A program made the position numbers and the translations under genes. The notes under the pieces were generated by a model. That model worked only from the letters and a program-made list of their open reading frames with translations, was not told the origin of the DNA and searched no databases. Of a stretch of DNA of 64,000 nucleotides, positions 33,501-44,195 are shown in pieces. Source of the stretch: Rosa chinensis (taxonomy: Eukaryota > Streptophyta > Magnoliopsida > Rosales > Rosaceae); NCBI RefSeq assembly GCF_002994745.2, contig NC_037091.1, positions 29,642,289 through 29,706,288 of the forward strand, read 5' to 3'. Numbering within the stretch: position 1 is the first letter of the stretch; every line of letters begins with the position of its first letter.

Positions 33501-34821
33501 TGAAATTCCTATGGCTCATTTGGCTGAGTTGTCATACCTAAGAAAAGTTCAGAGCTAGATTTAATGAGTTCGAACAGTGAGCTACTGCGCCTCTAATAGG
33601 CGATTTGGTGGTAAAATGCATTTGGATTTAAGAATCTTTACATATGGGTGCATAACTACATGGTTTTATTATTTGCTGACCAATGACATTGATGCTTTTT
33701 TGGTTATAGAATTTATGGGAAAATGCATCTAGCTAATCTGGGAAGGAATCATGAAAACCTGTTGCAATTCTTTCCAGTATCAGTGTGTTTTTTAAATATA
33801 TTTTTATAGGAAACAGGATACTTCTACTAAGAAAAAGGAAAAGAGTAGAAACTTTAGTGGCCAGCAGTCCTTAAAATTGTCTACCCTCGTCCCAACAAAA
33901 ACATGAAACCACTACTTACAAACAGTCATTACGTAGACCAAATGAAGTATTTGATTTTTAAGTCTGATGACAAGTTGTTCTCAGTGACTTGTGTTGGTAT
34001 ACAGTTTTGTTACATTTTATTGATTGTGGATGTAATCGAAGACAAACTATATTAATTATGTGTAACACACTGTTCTGTCAACTACTTTGATCACTATGCA
34101 CCGTGAGCAACTGTTTTGTAGCATTTTGATTATTGTAGAAGCACCTCTATTTGTAAATGCACTTCAGGACCACTTCCCATGTCATTAAATTCGTTTCTTT
34201 TGTCATCGAGGAGTGTAGATAGGTATGCATCATAGCTAATTTGGGATGTTTAACATTGTTTTGCAGGTATGCAATGACTGGTCAATTGACACAGAAGAGT
34301 GATGTCTACAGCTTTGGAGTAGTTCTTCTAGAGCTTCTGACTGGGAGGAAACCCGTCGATCATACAATGCCCCGTGGACAGCAGAGTCTTGTGACTTGGG
34401 TGAGTCTATCTGCTTGCTTCTTAGAAAAATATCAGGTTCTTTTCTGTTCTGCATTTCGTTTGACCTGACATACCCCCTCTTTTTGTGAAGGCTACTCCAA
34501 GATTGAGTGAAGATAAGGTTAAACAATGTGTAGATCCTAAGCTGAAGGGAGAATATCCTCCGAAAGGAGTCGCAAAGGTTATTTCTCTTGCTTAATGACA
34601 GACAGTCGCACATACTTGTCGTATTTAATACATGCTATGAGCATTGGTTTTGAGTTAACTTTAGCAGCTGACAATGAGTTTTCATTTTGTTGGTGATGCA
34701 GCTAGCAGCTGTGGCAGCTTTGTGTGTACAATATGAAGCTGAGTTCCGGCCAAATATGAGCATTGTTGTTAAGGCGCTACAACCGCTTCTAAAGCCACCT
34801 GCACCAGCTCCAGAGTCGTGA
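30535..34821 (+). CDS. PTI1-like: PTI1-like Ser/Thr (tyrosine-protein-kinase-annotated) receptor-like cytoplasmic kinase, 361 aa
   Basis: Seven coding exons: 30535-30625, 31592-31845, 31950-32076, 32166-32439, 34267-34399, 34491-34577 and 34702-34821. All have GT-AG borders; the summed length is 1086 nt with no stop before TGA 34819. The protein starts [13 protein letters not shown], with a Cys pair near the N-terminus that in this family is palmitoylated, giving membrane anchoring. Kinase motifs: glycine loop [11 protein letters not shown], Lys in VAVKKLD, catalytic [12 protein letters not shown] in place of the common DFG (family feature), [20 protein letters not shown] activation/P+1 segment. 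The C-terminus [10 protein letters not shown] is typical. Length equals the family norm. PTI1-like kinases act with OXI1/AGC kinases in defence and oxidative signalling. An upstream in-frame ATG at 30445 lies in the leader intron, so MRRW is the start. Intron 5 is long (1827 bp). Confidence 0.95.
32440..34266 (+). other. Long intron 5 of the PTI1-like gene
   Basis: Contains a CT microsatellite at about 32734-32764 and a more GC-balanced stretch (about 32700-33240) unlike the surrounding AT-rich intron, suggestive of an inserted sequence, but no termini were recognised. Confidence 0.5.
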
Positions 34822-35170
34822 ATCAAGTGCTTCCTTTGGACTTTCTGCATCCTTAATACATCTGGTTTCAATTGCCTGCAGATATCATCATAAGCTTTCA
34901 ATATATATATTTTTTTATTTTTCGTATATGAGATCGGATATGATATGTAGGGTTGGTTTATTGTCATTGCTAAGTTCTTTGCTGCTGGAGCTGAATATTG
35001 GTAACAATTTTTTCAGTCATAAATTGATTTGAGGGTTGGGTTGTGAGGTGGATACATTTGTTACTGGATGTAGTGTGCTTGCTTTGACTTTTGTGTTTCA
35101 AAATGAGGTTATCACGTATGTTCTGTAATGTAAAATACAGAAATATAAAGCCCCGAAATAGGGCGAGTAA
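34822..35170 (+). terminator. Probable 3' UTR and polyadenylation region of the PTI1-like gene
   Basis: T-rich sequence after the stop, with plausible plant poly(A) signals around 35120-35155 (TGTAATGTAAAATACAG, AAATATAAAG). The end is approximate. Confidence 0.4.
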
Positions 35171-37081
35171 GATTGTGTATGTCTTTACCCAGCTGGATTG
35201 TTGCCCCGTTTTCTGTTAATCACTGCCACTTTTCAGCAATGCCTTGAAGCTTACGAAGTTTTGGTTTTGGTGATCGAGTTAAACTTGCAACTTTATTTTC
35301 TAAATTAATTGAAAAATCGTTGTGATAAAGTTCTAATTGCTTTTGATGAAATTTAACTAGGGTTATCATTCAGTCGGCTCAGTTCGTTTATAGGTAATAT
35401 TAATTTTGGATTCTTGATTTTACCAACTTTAAAATAGATTTTCAGTTATATATGATCTTATCAAAGATCCATTTGGTCAGGATATAGTGTAGAACAAGTA
35501 ATTGTAGCCTTGAGCAGTTTCTTGGTAACTTTCCAGTGTCCTTTCGATGCACATGGTTCCAAGTGAATGCTCCCTCTGCTTCATTCCTTGCGCTAGTTCA
35601 TCTGTAGAATAAAGGAGGAAGATTTAATAAGATCTAAAATGCAAGATCATTTGTGATACACGTAATAAGTAGGGTCTTTGTCCATTTATCCCATTTCTAG
35701 GGATTTTCTATGGTTCCAAATCTGCCTCTATATAGTACATTTTTGAAATAGAAAAAAGCTCTTGAAAGAGAAGAAAGTGTTAGTTCCATATGTTTTATGG
35801 ATATGACACGTTTACTTACCTGGAATGGAAAAATCATGAATCGAAGACAACTTAAATGAGACAAGGAACCGGTATGAGAATATTTCATTTCATTAAGTTG
35901 TTTACTCACCATATGGAATCAAAATAGGAATGCAACTTATTACAATTGATGTTATTTACTAATGTTCATGAATCGGAATTAAAACTCGTTCGATTACTAA
36001 AATACCCCATCTTATTACAAAAATAGATGGCAAAAACTTTAATTTTAATAGATATTTGAAGTACTGCCTTAGTTGGCGTTAGAAGTTTGTATAACATGAA
36101 CTTCTATGAGAGCTTGAGGTATATGTATTACGTCCCCCTCAACGTGATTGAAATTTTAACATGGGCGTGGCGATGAACGTCACAGGTTAATTGGGTTCCA
36201 AACCCCTTATTCAAAAGAAAGAAGAAGATTAATCTCACAATAATGCAACTATAGAATTGATTCAATTGAGAGAAATATTATGATACTAAATCTTCACTTC
36301 AGAAAAATAAAAAACAATACCCTTTTGAGTTTTTTTCTTTCTTTCTTAAACATTAGGAAACTATTTTGAGTAAACTAAGATTAGGAAAAGTGATTTCGAT
36401 TTTCATTTATTTTATTTTTCTAAGTAGTTAAACAAAATCAACTTTCAATTACAAATAAATAAATAAATACCCAAATTAAAATGTTAAAATTGTACCTAAT
36501 TTTGCAATAGCCCGAGCATGGCCCGACATGAGCTCGACATGATATGGTCTTGGACCATGGGTCGAATCAGGCTTAACATTCAAGTAAATTAGCCAGCACG
36601 AGACCGAGCACAATAATAAATAGGCTAGCCCAAGCACAGCACAAATAGGCCCGCTTAAAATGGGTCGAGCCGTTTGCCACCTCTAGTCCCAAATGAAAGG
36701 TTAGGGTATTAATACATCTTATGCATAATTTAAATGTGGAAATTTGTCCTCAAAAAAGGAAATATTGAATGAATTGATCGTAAATTATAGATTTTATGAT
36801 TTCTGTCTCCTTTAAAGAAGATACTAATTGTAAGGAAAATGGGAATTTCCATAACGACTACAAATCCCTCCGATGTAATTTGAGAATACAAACTTTTTTA
36901 GTACCCCAAAAATTTATCTTGATTAGAATCATTAACAGAAATAATAAAATGATTATGTTCATACATTCAACTAATTAAACGTAAACTAGACTTCTCGTCA
37001 TAACCTACATGAGGGGCAGAGACTACAGTTTAGCGGCACTGCTAGGACAATTAAAAGAAAGGACTAGTCAAGTTGAGAAAG
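35171..37081. other. Intergenic region with several transposon scraps
   Basis: Left end of a MITE related to 26512-26838 at about 35806-36000 (GACACGTTTACTTACCTGGA). LINE 3' tail at about 36118-36225 (GGTTCCAAACCCCTTATTC then an A-rich end), like the one at 17690-17800. Remnant of a hAT-like GGCCC-type element at about 36510-36690, ending GTTTGCCACCTCTAG. No gene seen. Confidence 0.5.
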
Positions 37082-37974
37082 TGTTGATACCTGAAAAATC
37101 ATACGACAAATTTTAAGGGTCCTTGACCCAAAACACCAAAATTGGACAAAATTATCCCACTTACCCCAGCAACAGATTTTTATTCTCACTTACACAGTTT
37201 ATAATAAAATGACAATTTTGCCCTTCATAATTAAGAAATTACATCCACATCACTGTTTCCTCTCTCTCCACCCCACCGGCGCCCTCTCTCTCTCTTCTTT
37301 CTATTCATGCCACCACCAGCAACAAATTCTAGCACATCACTTTCAAATTAGCCACTTTCCCTTCCCTTACGTTTTCGACTATCAAAATTACGATCACAAA
37401 GTTTTATTCCCGCCAAGCTTCTAAGCTCCGCCGGAGCTCGCAGTGTTGCCGGTCAAAGAAATGGACCGTTGGAAACTTGGAGTTTGTTTGATTACAGGCA
37501 AAGAGTCCAGAGAAGCGGGAGATTCCGAGTTTGGAATGCAGCGACCGAACTCGGCGGAGCTTGGCGTCTTCGAGTGACGGTGGGATTGGTTTTGGGAAGC
37601 TAAGCTGAGCCATTCTAGGGCCGCCTCGGGCGCTGCAGAAATCTAATCTAAAAGACTCGGTGGATTGCGGAGCAGTTCCGACTTGGGCGCCTCAGAAATC
37701 GAATCTGATGGTGGAAATACACCTTTGGCTGATCACTTGTATGAGAAGGGTACCAGTACCTTTAGGGAAAGCTCTGTTCACTTTCTATCCTAAACTTAAT
37801 TCCTATTTTATTTTCAAAGATAATCGACTTAATGATGATTCAAACTCTCAAAAAAATTTGGACTGCAAAATCATAGTTCATGTTTCTGGTAGGGTCTTCT
37901 GGCCTTTTTTTTTTAGATAAAATGGGGGCAGAAGGCTCTGAAGGAAAGAAAAAGAAAAAGAAAACATTCTATTG

Positions 37975-38470
37975 GAGGGCAATAAAAGTCTATTGGGGGG
38001 CAATAGAGGTCTGTTAAAGGTCTATTTGGGGGCAATAGATGTTTTTTTTTTTGGTCGGTAAAATAAACTTTCATTTAGAAGGATAAACTTACAATAAAGG
38101 CCTAGTCAACAGAGATTGGTTGTGACTGGTTGATGTACTTATTAGGTTGACCTGAAGAAGTACATGACCCAATCTCAATAAATCTTGATTTAGTCGGCAT
38201 TCTAAAATAAACGATACAAAACCTAAGAAAAAGGCCGAAAAGATAAAAAGTACAGATGTTTTGAATTGATGTAATCTCCTCATTTTTTTCCTTAATCAAA
38301 GTTTTATTTGTCTAATTTTACGGAGATTCGTTCCCATTCCGGCTACCAAATGTTCTATTGGGGGGCAATAGACGTCTACTGGGGGCAATACATGGCTGAT
38401 AGACGTCTATTAGGGGACAATAGATCATTAGAGCAATAGACGTCTATTGCCCTTCTATTGGGGGCAATAA
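37975..38470. repeat. Dispersed CTATTGGGGGCAATAG motif inside the MULE
   Basis: The phrase CTATTGGGGG(G)CAATAG, often followed by A(G)GTCTATT or ACGTCTATT, recurs about ten times on either side of the nested LINE tail. The unit is itself partly palindromic (CTATTG...CAATAG). Confidence 0.75.
38041..38290 (-). mobile_element. LINE 3' end fragment nested in the MULE
   Basis: Starts with a T-run followed by GGTCGGTAAAATAAACTTTC, comparable to the LINE 3' end at 19136-19170 (T-run, ACAAAACTTTCATTGAATTA). Read on the minus strand this is a LINE end with A-tail. No coding part is left. Confidence 0.5.
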
Positions 38471-39331
38471 ACCTTTCCGGTGAGGTTTTCAGAAAAGTCC
38501 AGTGGGCAGCGGTCGGTGACCAGAATCCGACGAAAGTTGGCCTGAATCCGGCGACCGGTGACCTGGCTCCGACAAAGTCTCCTATAGTCTCTCTCTCTCT
38601 CTCTCTAAGTAACAAAGGGGTGAGGGTAAAGTGGTATTCAAAAATAAAAAATAAAAAAAATCTTAATGAGGTATTAGGGAAAACCTCCTTAGAGTGTTTT
38701 GGGTAAGAGAGAATTAAAAAAACTTAATGGGGTAAGTGGGAAAAAAATCTCTAGAAATTGGGTAAATGGACAAAAACCCAAATTAATATGTCATCACAAC
38801 ATAAACTAGCATAAACACGCAATTTGGATAAAATTCTATAATTTTATAGAATTTTATATTCATCTCTCGGCTTTAACCCGCCAAGCAAACGCACCCTAGA
38901 TGTGGACCCAAGCCACATCCACGCATTTTTTGGGGCTTGCAGAAGTGGGTATGGTGTGGAAGGTTACAGAAACACATAACACTCGTTTATTGATTTAGGG
39001 TCGTTGGTGGTCTCGGTCTTGGGCCCGAGATCCTAGCCCGATAACTTGAATCAATAGTGACTTGGTGAATATGAGATTTGGGCTAACCTTTTTTTTCCTT
39101 AAAAACTCAAAAACCCAAAGAAAATAGACAGCCCAAGGCTCCCTTATCTTTCTTTTAGCTTCGTTTTCTTTCCCTGTAGCAGTCAGATACACAGCTCAAA
39201 CCCAAATATCTTTGAGAAATATCAATTCCTCCTGTTAGCTGGCAAAGGAGAAACTTTCTAACCAGTAGAAGGATATCCTCTTCTTCCTTAAACGATGAGC
39301 TCGCAATTCTTGATCTTCCTCGTCAACCTCG

Positions 39332-40140
39332 TTTCATCACAGCAACAGAATCATTTACAAAGTGGGTGGAAGCCGTTCCTCTTTGCAAAGCCACAAGAGC
39401 TGCGGTGTGTAGCTTCATAAGGGTATACATTATTTGCAGACATGGGATCCCCCACAAGGTTATCACAGACAATGGAACCCCTTTTGTGAACCAAGATGTC
39501 AGCAAAATGCTCAAAAGATATGGGATCAAGCATCGCAAGTCTACTCCTTATTATCCTCAAGGAAATGGCCAGGCAGAAGCTACAAATAAGACATTACGAA
39601 GAATTTTGAGTAAGATGGTGTTCGAGTATGAGCAAGGATAAAGTACTCATCTTCCAGATGCCTTATGGTCCTACCACACGTCACCCAAAACTGCTACATG
39701 TTTCTCCCCTTACTCACTGGTGTATGGATCTGAAGCAGTTTTTACAGTAGAACTAGTAGTCCCAATAGCTAGAGTGCTGACAGTAAATGACACAGAATGG
39801 GATACGAAATCTTGCTCTTATTGGCGGCTCATAGACTTGGAAGCAACAGATGAACAAAGGCAGCAAGTTGAAGAAAAGACGGTGACATATCACAAGAGGG
39901 TTACTCAAGCCTACAACAGGACAGTCAGAAAGAACCTTTAAGGAAGGTGACCTTGTGCTTAGAACAGTCGGCTGGGTGAGAAAGCAAGTTTCAAGCCCTT
40001 CAAAGTTTGTACCTTAGTGGGAAGGGCCATTCATCATTAAAGGGTCTCACAGCAGTGGCTATTATGTGCTTGCCTCCATCGCCGATAGAATTCTCATAAG
40101 CCCCATTAATGGCAAATGGTTGAAACTCTACTATTGCTAA
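39332..40140 (+). pseudogene. Ty3/gypsy integrase, decayed (element 2)
   Basis: Readable core: TESFTKWVEAVPLCKATRAA (first Asp position changed to Glu), GIPHKVITDNGTPFVNQDV (second Asp), YYPQGNGQAEATNKTLRRIL (Glu), SYHTSPKTATCFSPYSLVYG, and a C-terminal WEGPFIIKGSHSSGYYVL domain ending LKLYYC at about 40138. A stop at about 39639 and further stops after 39940 break it. It begins directly at the truncated LTR, so zinc finger and upstream pol are deleted. Confidence 0.87.
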
Positions 40141-40419
40141 TCCTGCAATTTCAGTTGTTTTATTTTCTACAAGAATTGCTTCTTCAGTACTTCAATTCCA
40201 GAGCTTTTGTGTAAACACACCACCATGGTGATGTTACTTCCAGCAAAGAAATGAAGAACTTATAAAAGAACATCTCTCTCATCCATCCTTCCTACACCTA
40301 CAAAAGAAAAAATGCAAAGTCATGAGAGAATTTATCAAACCAAGGTTGCATTAGCAATGACAAAATCTCCATTCCAAGTCAAAAAAAAAAAAAAGGAGTT
40401 TGACAAGGTCATAAAGAAA

Positions 40420-43400
40420 AACTAATACAGGCCATGAGTTGCATGGCTTTGAAGAACCCAAGAAGATTCTAATACGCAAACCATGCTATCTGAGCTAATG
40501 CCATCACCAAGTCTAGTGCGTAAGTCTTCTTGCGCCTTTCCTAATTGCTGTTCAAGATGCGAAAGCTCTTTCCTCAACTTGGATACACCTTCCTCCATTT
40601 AACGAATCTCCCTGCAACTACTCTTTGATCCACTAAGCCTGAGCATGTAACCAAAGAAATTCCTAGTAGCTTGCTTCAAATGGTCAAGCATAAAGTCGAC
40701 TTTGAGCCCCCAATCTATAATGTCACGGCATGCATCCCTCCAGATTAAAAAAGTCACCTCATTTTTCACTTCCTCAATCTCCATGCTATACAACACATAA
40801 CCAAACTCCTCAATCAATTTTTGTTTCTGACAGGCACTCTCTCTTTGCAAACAAGCTAGAGAAGCTACCTCCATCGTACCTTTCATAAAACTTAGTGAGT
40901 GGAACCACAAACTATGAAGAAACTTTTCCACCCTCAAAAGAAGGTTGAATACTGCTCAGTGGGCGTGCAATATCGTCAATAGTGTCGCTCAAGCAATCCT
41001 CAATGTCAATATAAGCAATAAAATTTCTGAACCGTAGCTCCAAATCAGTTTTTAACACCCTTTCTGCTTTATCTAGGTTAGGAGCCAGAAAACAAGTTGA
41101 GGTAGTGCAAAACGGAGTCTCTCCACTAACCAAGTTTGCAGCAACAACGCTGCTGTCCCTCGGTGCTATCTCAAGGAGGTGGGGCTCAAATGATGTTCCT
41201 CCAATTTTCAACAAAACCAATCCATCCTATATAAAAAAAATAAAAAAATATATAAAAAATAAAAAATAAAAAGAGAGAGAAAGATTCATGAGAAACGCGC
41301 AGCAGGATTTGAACACAATATGCAAAACTCGCAACACAAAAAAAAAAACTTGATTATGTGGATTATGTCTATTTGTTCCCATACTCCACATAAACATGGA
41401 GGCTAAACACACTGCAGTCAACAACAATTTAGAACACTACATACTTGCTCATTATGGTTATTCTCGCAAAGGCCACCATCTGCAGCAAATTCTTTCACAA
41501 ATCATCGACACCAATGTCCTAACAAGTCACATACAAGCAGAATGTCAAACAATGCAATACTAAACACACTGCAGTCAACACCAGATAATGCTATACCAAT
41601 TCACAATTTTGCGCACCTGCTTGTTACGGTCATCCTCACAAGGACCAACATCTACTGCAGATTCCTTCATTAGAGCATTAGCACCAGCTACCTAACAAGT
41701 CACATGCAAGGGGAATGCTAAAAAAAAAAAAAAAAAACATGCAATAAGCCTTAGTCACGTATTCTACTAAGATTATAATCGTGATTCTCCATTGAGATAG
41801 CAGCATGAGCATTGTGTGAGGTAACAAATCAGCCTTTACACACCAAAAAAAAAAAATTCATGCAAGAGTACAAAAGCCCGAGTTTGATTAGATACTTGGC
41901 TATCACCGCAGTTATCCTCCTCCATCAAAGTTGCAGTTGGATTGTCCTGCAAAACAACAAATCATTTTGCAAGCACATACACCATACCAAAAGCAACTGC
42001 CAAGATCATATAACAACACGCAAAGAAGCAAATATCCTCACACAAAATTACACAAAATCCTCAAGCATGTACAACGCACCTGATCTTCATTATCCTCATG
42101 TTCAAGGGATTCAGCCTGTGAGGAAAGAAAGACAGCAAGAAAATCATACATCACGCAACCAAAAAAATAAAATAAAGCGAACGATAGAAGAAGAAGAAAA
42201 GAAGGTTATGCCAGAAAAAAGTACCTGGTTGCAGTCATCGTAGGTCTTTTCTTCAAAATTACCAGAATCATTCTCTTCATATATACTGACATTATCACCA
42301 AGGGGGCTACCCTTGCTGTCATCACTTTGCTCGTCACTAAGATCAATATAAACAGCACCTTTAACAGACGGCTTAGGGTAAGAAAAACTCATGTTGGCGA
42401 CACGAGAACTGCTCCTAAGGACAACCGTTGAGGCATCATGTGTAACCTTTCTCTTAGTAGCTCTATTCGGCCTCGAGCTAGAAGCAGTTTTCCTTTTTCC
42501 ATCAGCCAAGTTCGATGGCAATATCACTGTAACACCAAAGGCACTTTTGACTACTGGAGGAGGGATGCAATACTTTACCACCTTAGGTTTAAAGCGACCA
42601 ACCTTCCCTTTTTTTTTTCTCTATTCTCGGAAGCCCTGACTTTGCCCTATGTTGCACACTTGTCACCCTCTAGATCTATTCTTGTAGCTATCAAGTCTAC
42701 CTCAGAATCATCCCCACCTTTGCCACCCTTGAGGTGACCAACCACACGCTCTACACCATTCGAGTATACTTCAGTGTAGGTAAGGTTATGTCTAGACATG
42801 ACACCCATAACGATATTACTATGGAGCAGCCTCTTGTTCTCGTTGGTAGCCTTTGGACACAACCTAGTACCACCAGTCTTCATAAACCTCCTGAACTCGC
42901 ACTGCTGCAGCTCCCAAAATCTCAAGAATGTTAATGTATGAGAGTCAACACTGTCCTTTTTCCCAAGATTATCAGAAAGTATACCATTGTAAGAAATACC
43001 GTCTGTCTGAGTGAAATCCATGATGCAATCTCCAAGATGTCCACCGAAAGATAGATGCAATGGCATATCCTGATCGATACCAAACTGCCTCTTAACTTTA
43101 TTAAGGGAATATATCTCCATCATAGGGTGAAAGAAATCACCCTACCCAGTATGGACTGCGCACTAGTGGCTAGGAGCAACTTGGTGGATCCCAAGAATGG
43201 TGATGAGTTACCTTCCGGATAGAAGAAATGAAGTACCTAGAAGCCATGAACACTAAAATACAGCCTGAAATTGAATTGTTCAACGTCATCTAGGATAGCA
43301 GGCCTAAATGCACCCTTCTTGACTTTTTTTTTGAACAATCTGCAACACAATGGGAATCCTACTAAATTGAAATCTCTTTTGCCCCCCTTTAGTTGGTGAG

Positions 43401-44195
43401 GAGACGCAGGGATTAGAGGTTCCACCGCCAAGCCTTTAAATCTCTCGCAGACAAACACTTGAAGGAAGAAGCTAGATGCTAAGCTAAAGAATCAATACCA
43501 TACTACCTCACGAATTCCTTATCATCCTTTGAAATCTTGTCAAGCTTCTTGTATAGATGACTAAGGAAAATGGGAGCAAGCGAGGCACCAGCTGCTAACA
43601 TAATGGCCAATGGGAAGACTTGCTGCTGCACATTCTCATAAGGGAAATCCACAAAGATAACCTACTCAACTAGTAAGCAAACATAGCTTCCACTCAGTAG
43701 CCAGAATCAAAACCTTCACCCTGCTTAAACTTGCCTTCATTAGTTGAACCCCAAAAATGTCTCACCCAATTGCAAAAACAAAACACTTCTTTGGAATTAT
43801 AAGCACCTTTTGCCAAAATATGTAGCTTCTTCTTCTGCGCCCTATCCAACTCTATCTTGAAGGGATTACCGTCCCTAACAATCGAGATTCTCATGATATT
43901 GCAAATATCTTCCAAAGATGAGTAAATAACCACCAAGAGCAGACAAATGTGTGGGTTTCAAGACTCCATCTCCGTGCAACATGACGAAGACAAATGTCGT
44001 CTTTGTAAATCACACAAAAGCTAGAAATGGACAATGAAATCTTTATCCCTGCTCCAATAAGGGTCTCTTCAAACTCTTCTTGCTGTACCTCAAAGCTAAC
44101 CCATTCTAGCTAACTTGCAGTGGTCCTTGCGGGATACCAAAAACATATAGGCATTGTAGGGTACTCTTCTTGCCCAATAAGCAACCTGGATATGA
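40420..44195 (-). pseudogene. Multi-exon PMD gene, antisense in gypsy element 2 (left palindrome arm and C-terminal exons)
   Basis: From the palindrome centre leftwards it encodes a PMD-type protein: PRKFISRLLIGQEEYPTMPI, ARRWSLETHTFVCSW, NPFKIELDRAQKKKLHILAK, AYNSKEVFCFCNWVRHFWGS, then the 43123-42647 frame (VKRQFGIDQDMPLHLSFGGH, LTFLRFWELQQCEFRRFMKT). C-terminal exons follow: 42581-42238 (nuclear-type basic and acidic stretch, ends at a gtac donor), small exons at about 42105-42080, 41945-41897, 41700-41640 and 41520-41440, then 41220-40912 and a coiled-coil end (MEEGVSKLRKELSHLEQQL) near 40600-40420. Several frameshifts and stops. This is the same place and strand as the PMD gene of element 1, but the protein is only distantly related. 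Confidence 0.72.

Larger units (their letters stand above)
37117..38779. mobile_element. Mutator-like (MULE) non-autonomous element, 1663 bp
   Basis: Ends GGGTCCTTGACCC... and ...GGACAAAAACCC, with inner terminal similarity (CCCACTTACCCC versus GGGTAAGTGGG in inverted order). The flanks AAATTTTAA and AAATTAATA are an imperfect 9-bp duplication; the unoccupied site AAATTAATA is seen intact in the 3' LTR at 50183-50191. It carries a GC-rich section (37260-37640) with a minus-strand frame MAQLSFPKPIPPSLEDAKL... at 37613-37404 that may be captured host sequence (unidentified), so a Pack-MULE is possible. A LINE tail (38041-38290) is nested in it. Confidence 0.78.
37082..39331 (+). mobile_element. 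5' LTR of gypsy element 2, split by a MULE
   Basis: Starts TGTTGATACCTGAAAAATCA at 37082, runs to 37116, is interrupted by the MULE (37117-38779), and continues at 38780-39331. The same sequence without the insertion forms the 3' LTR at 50157, so the match is direct. Identity looks high, with small differences. The 5' LTR is cut at about 39331 and joins integrase sequence, so its end, primer site, gag and most of pol are deleted. Confidence 0.85.
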
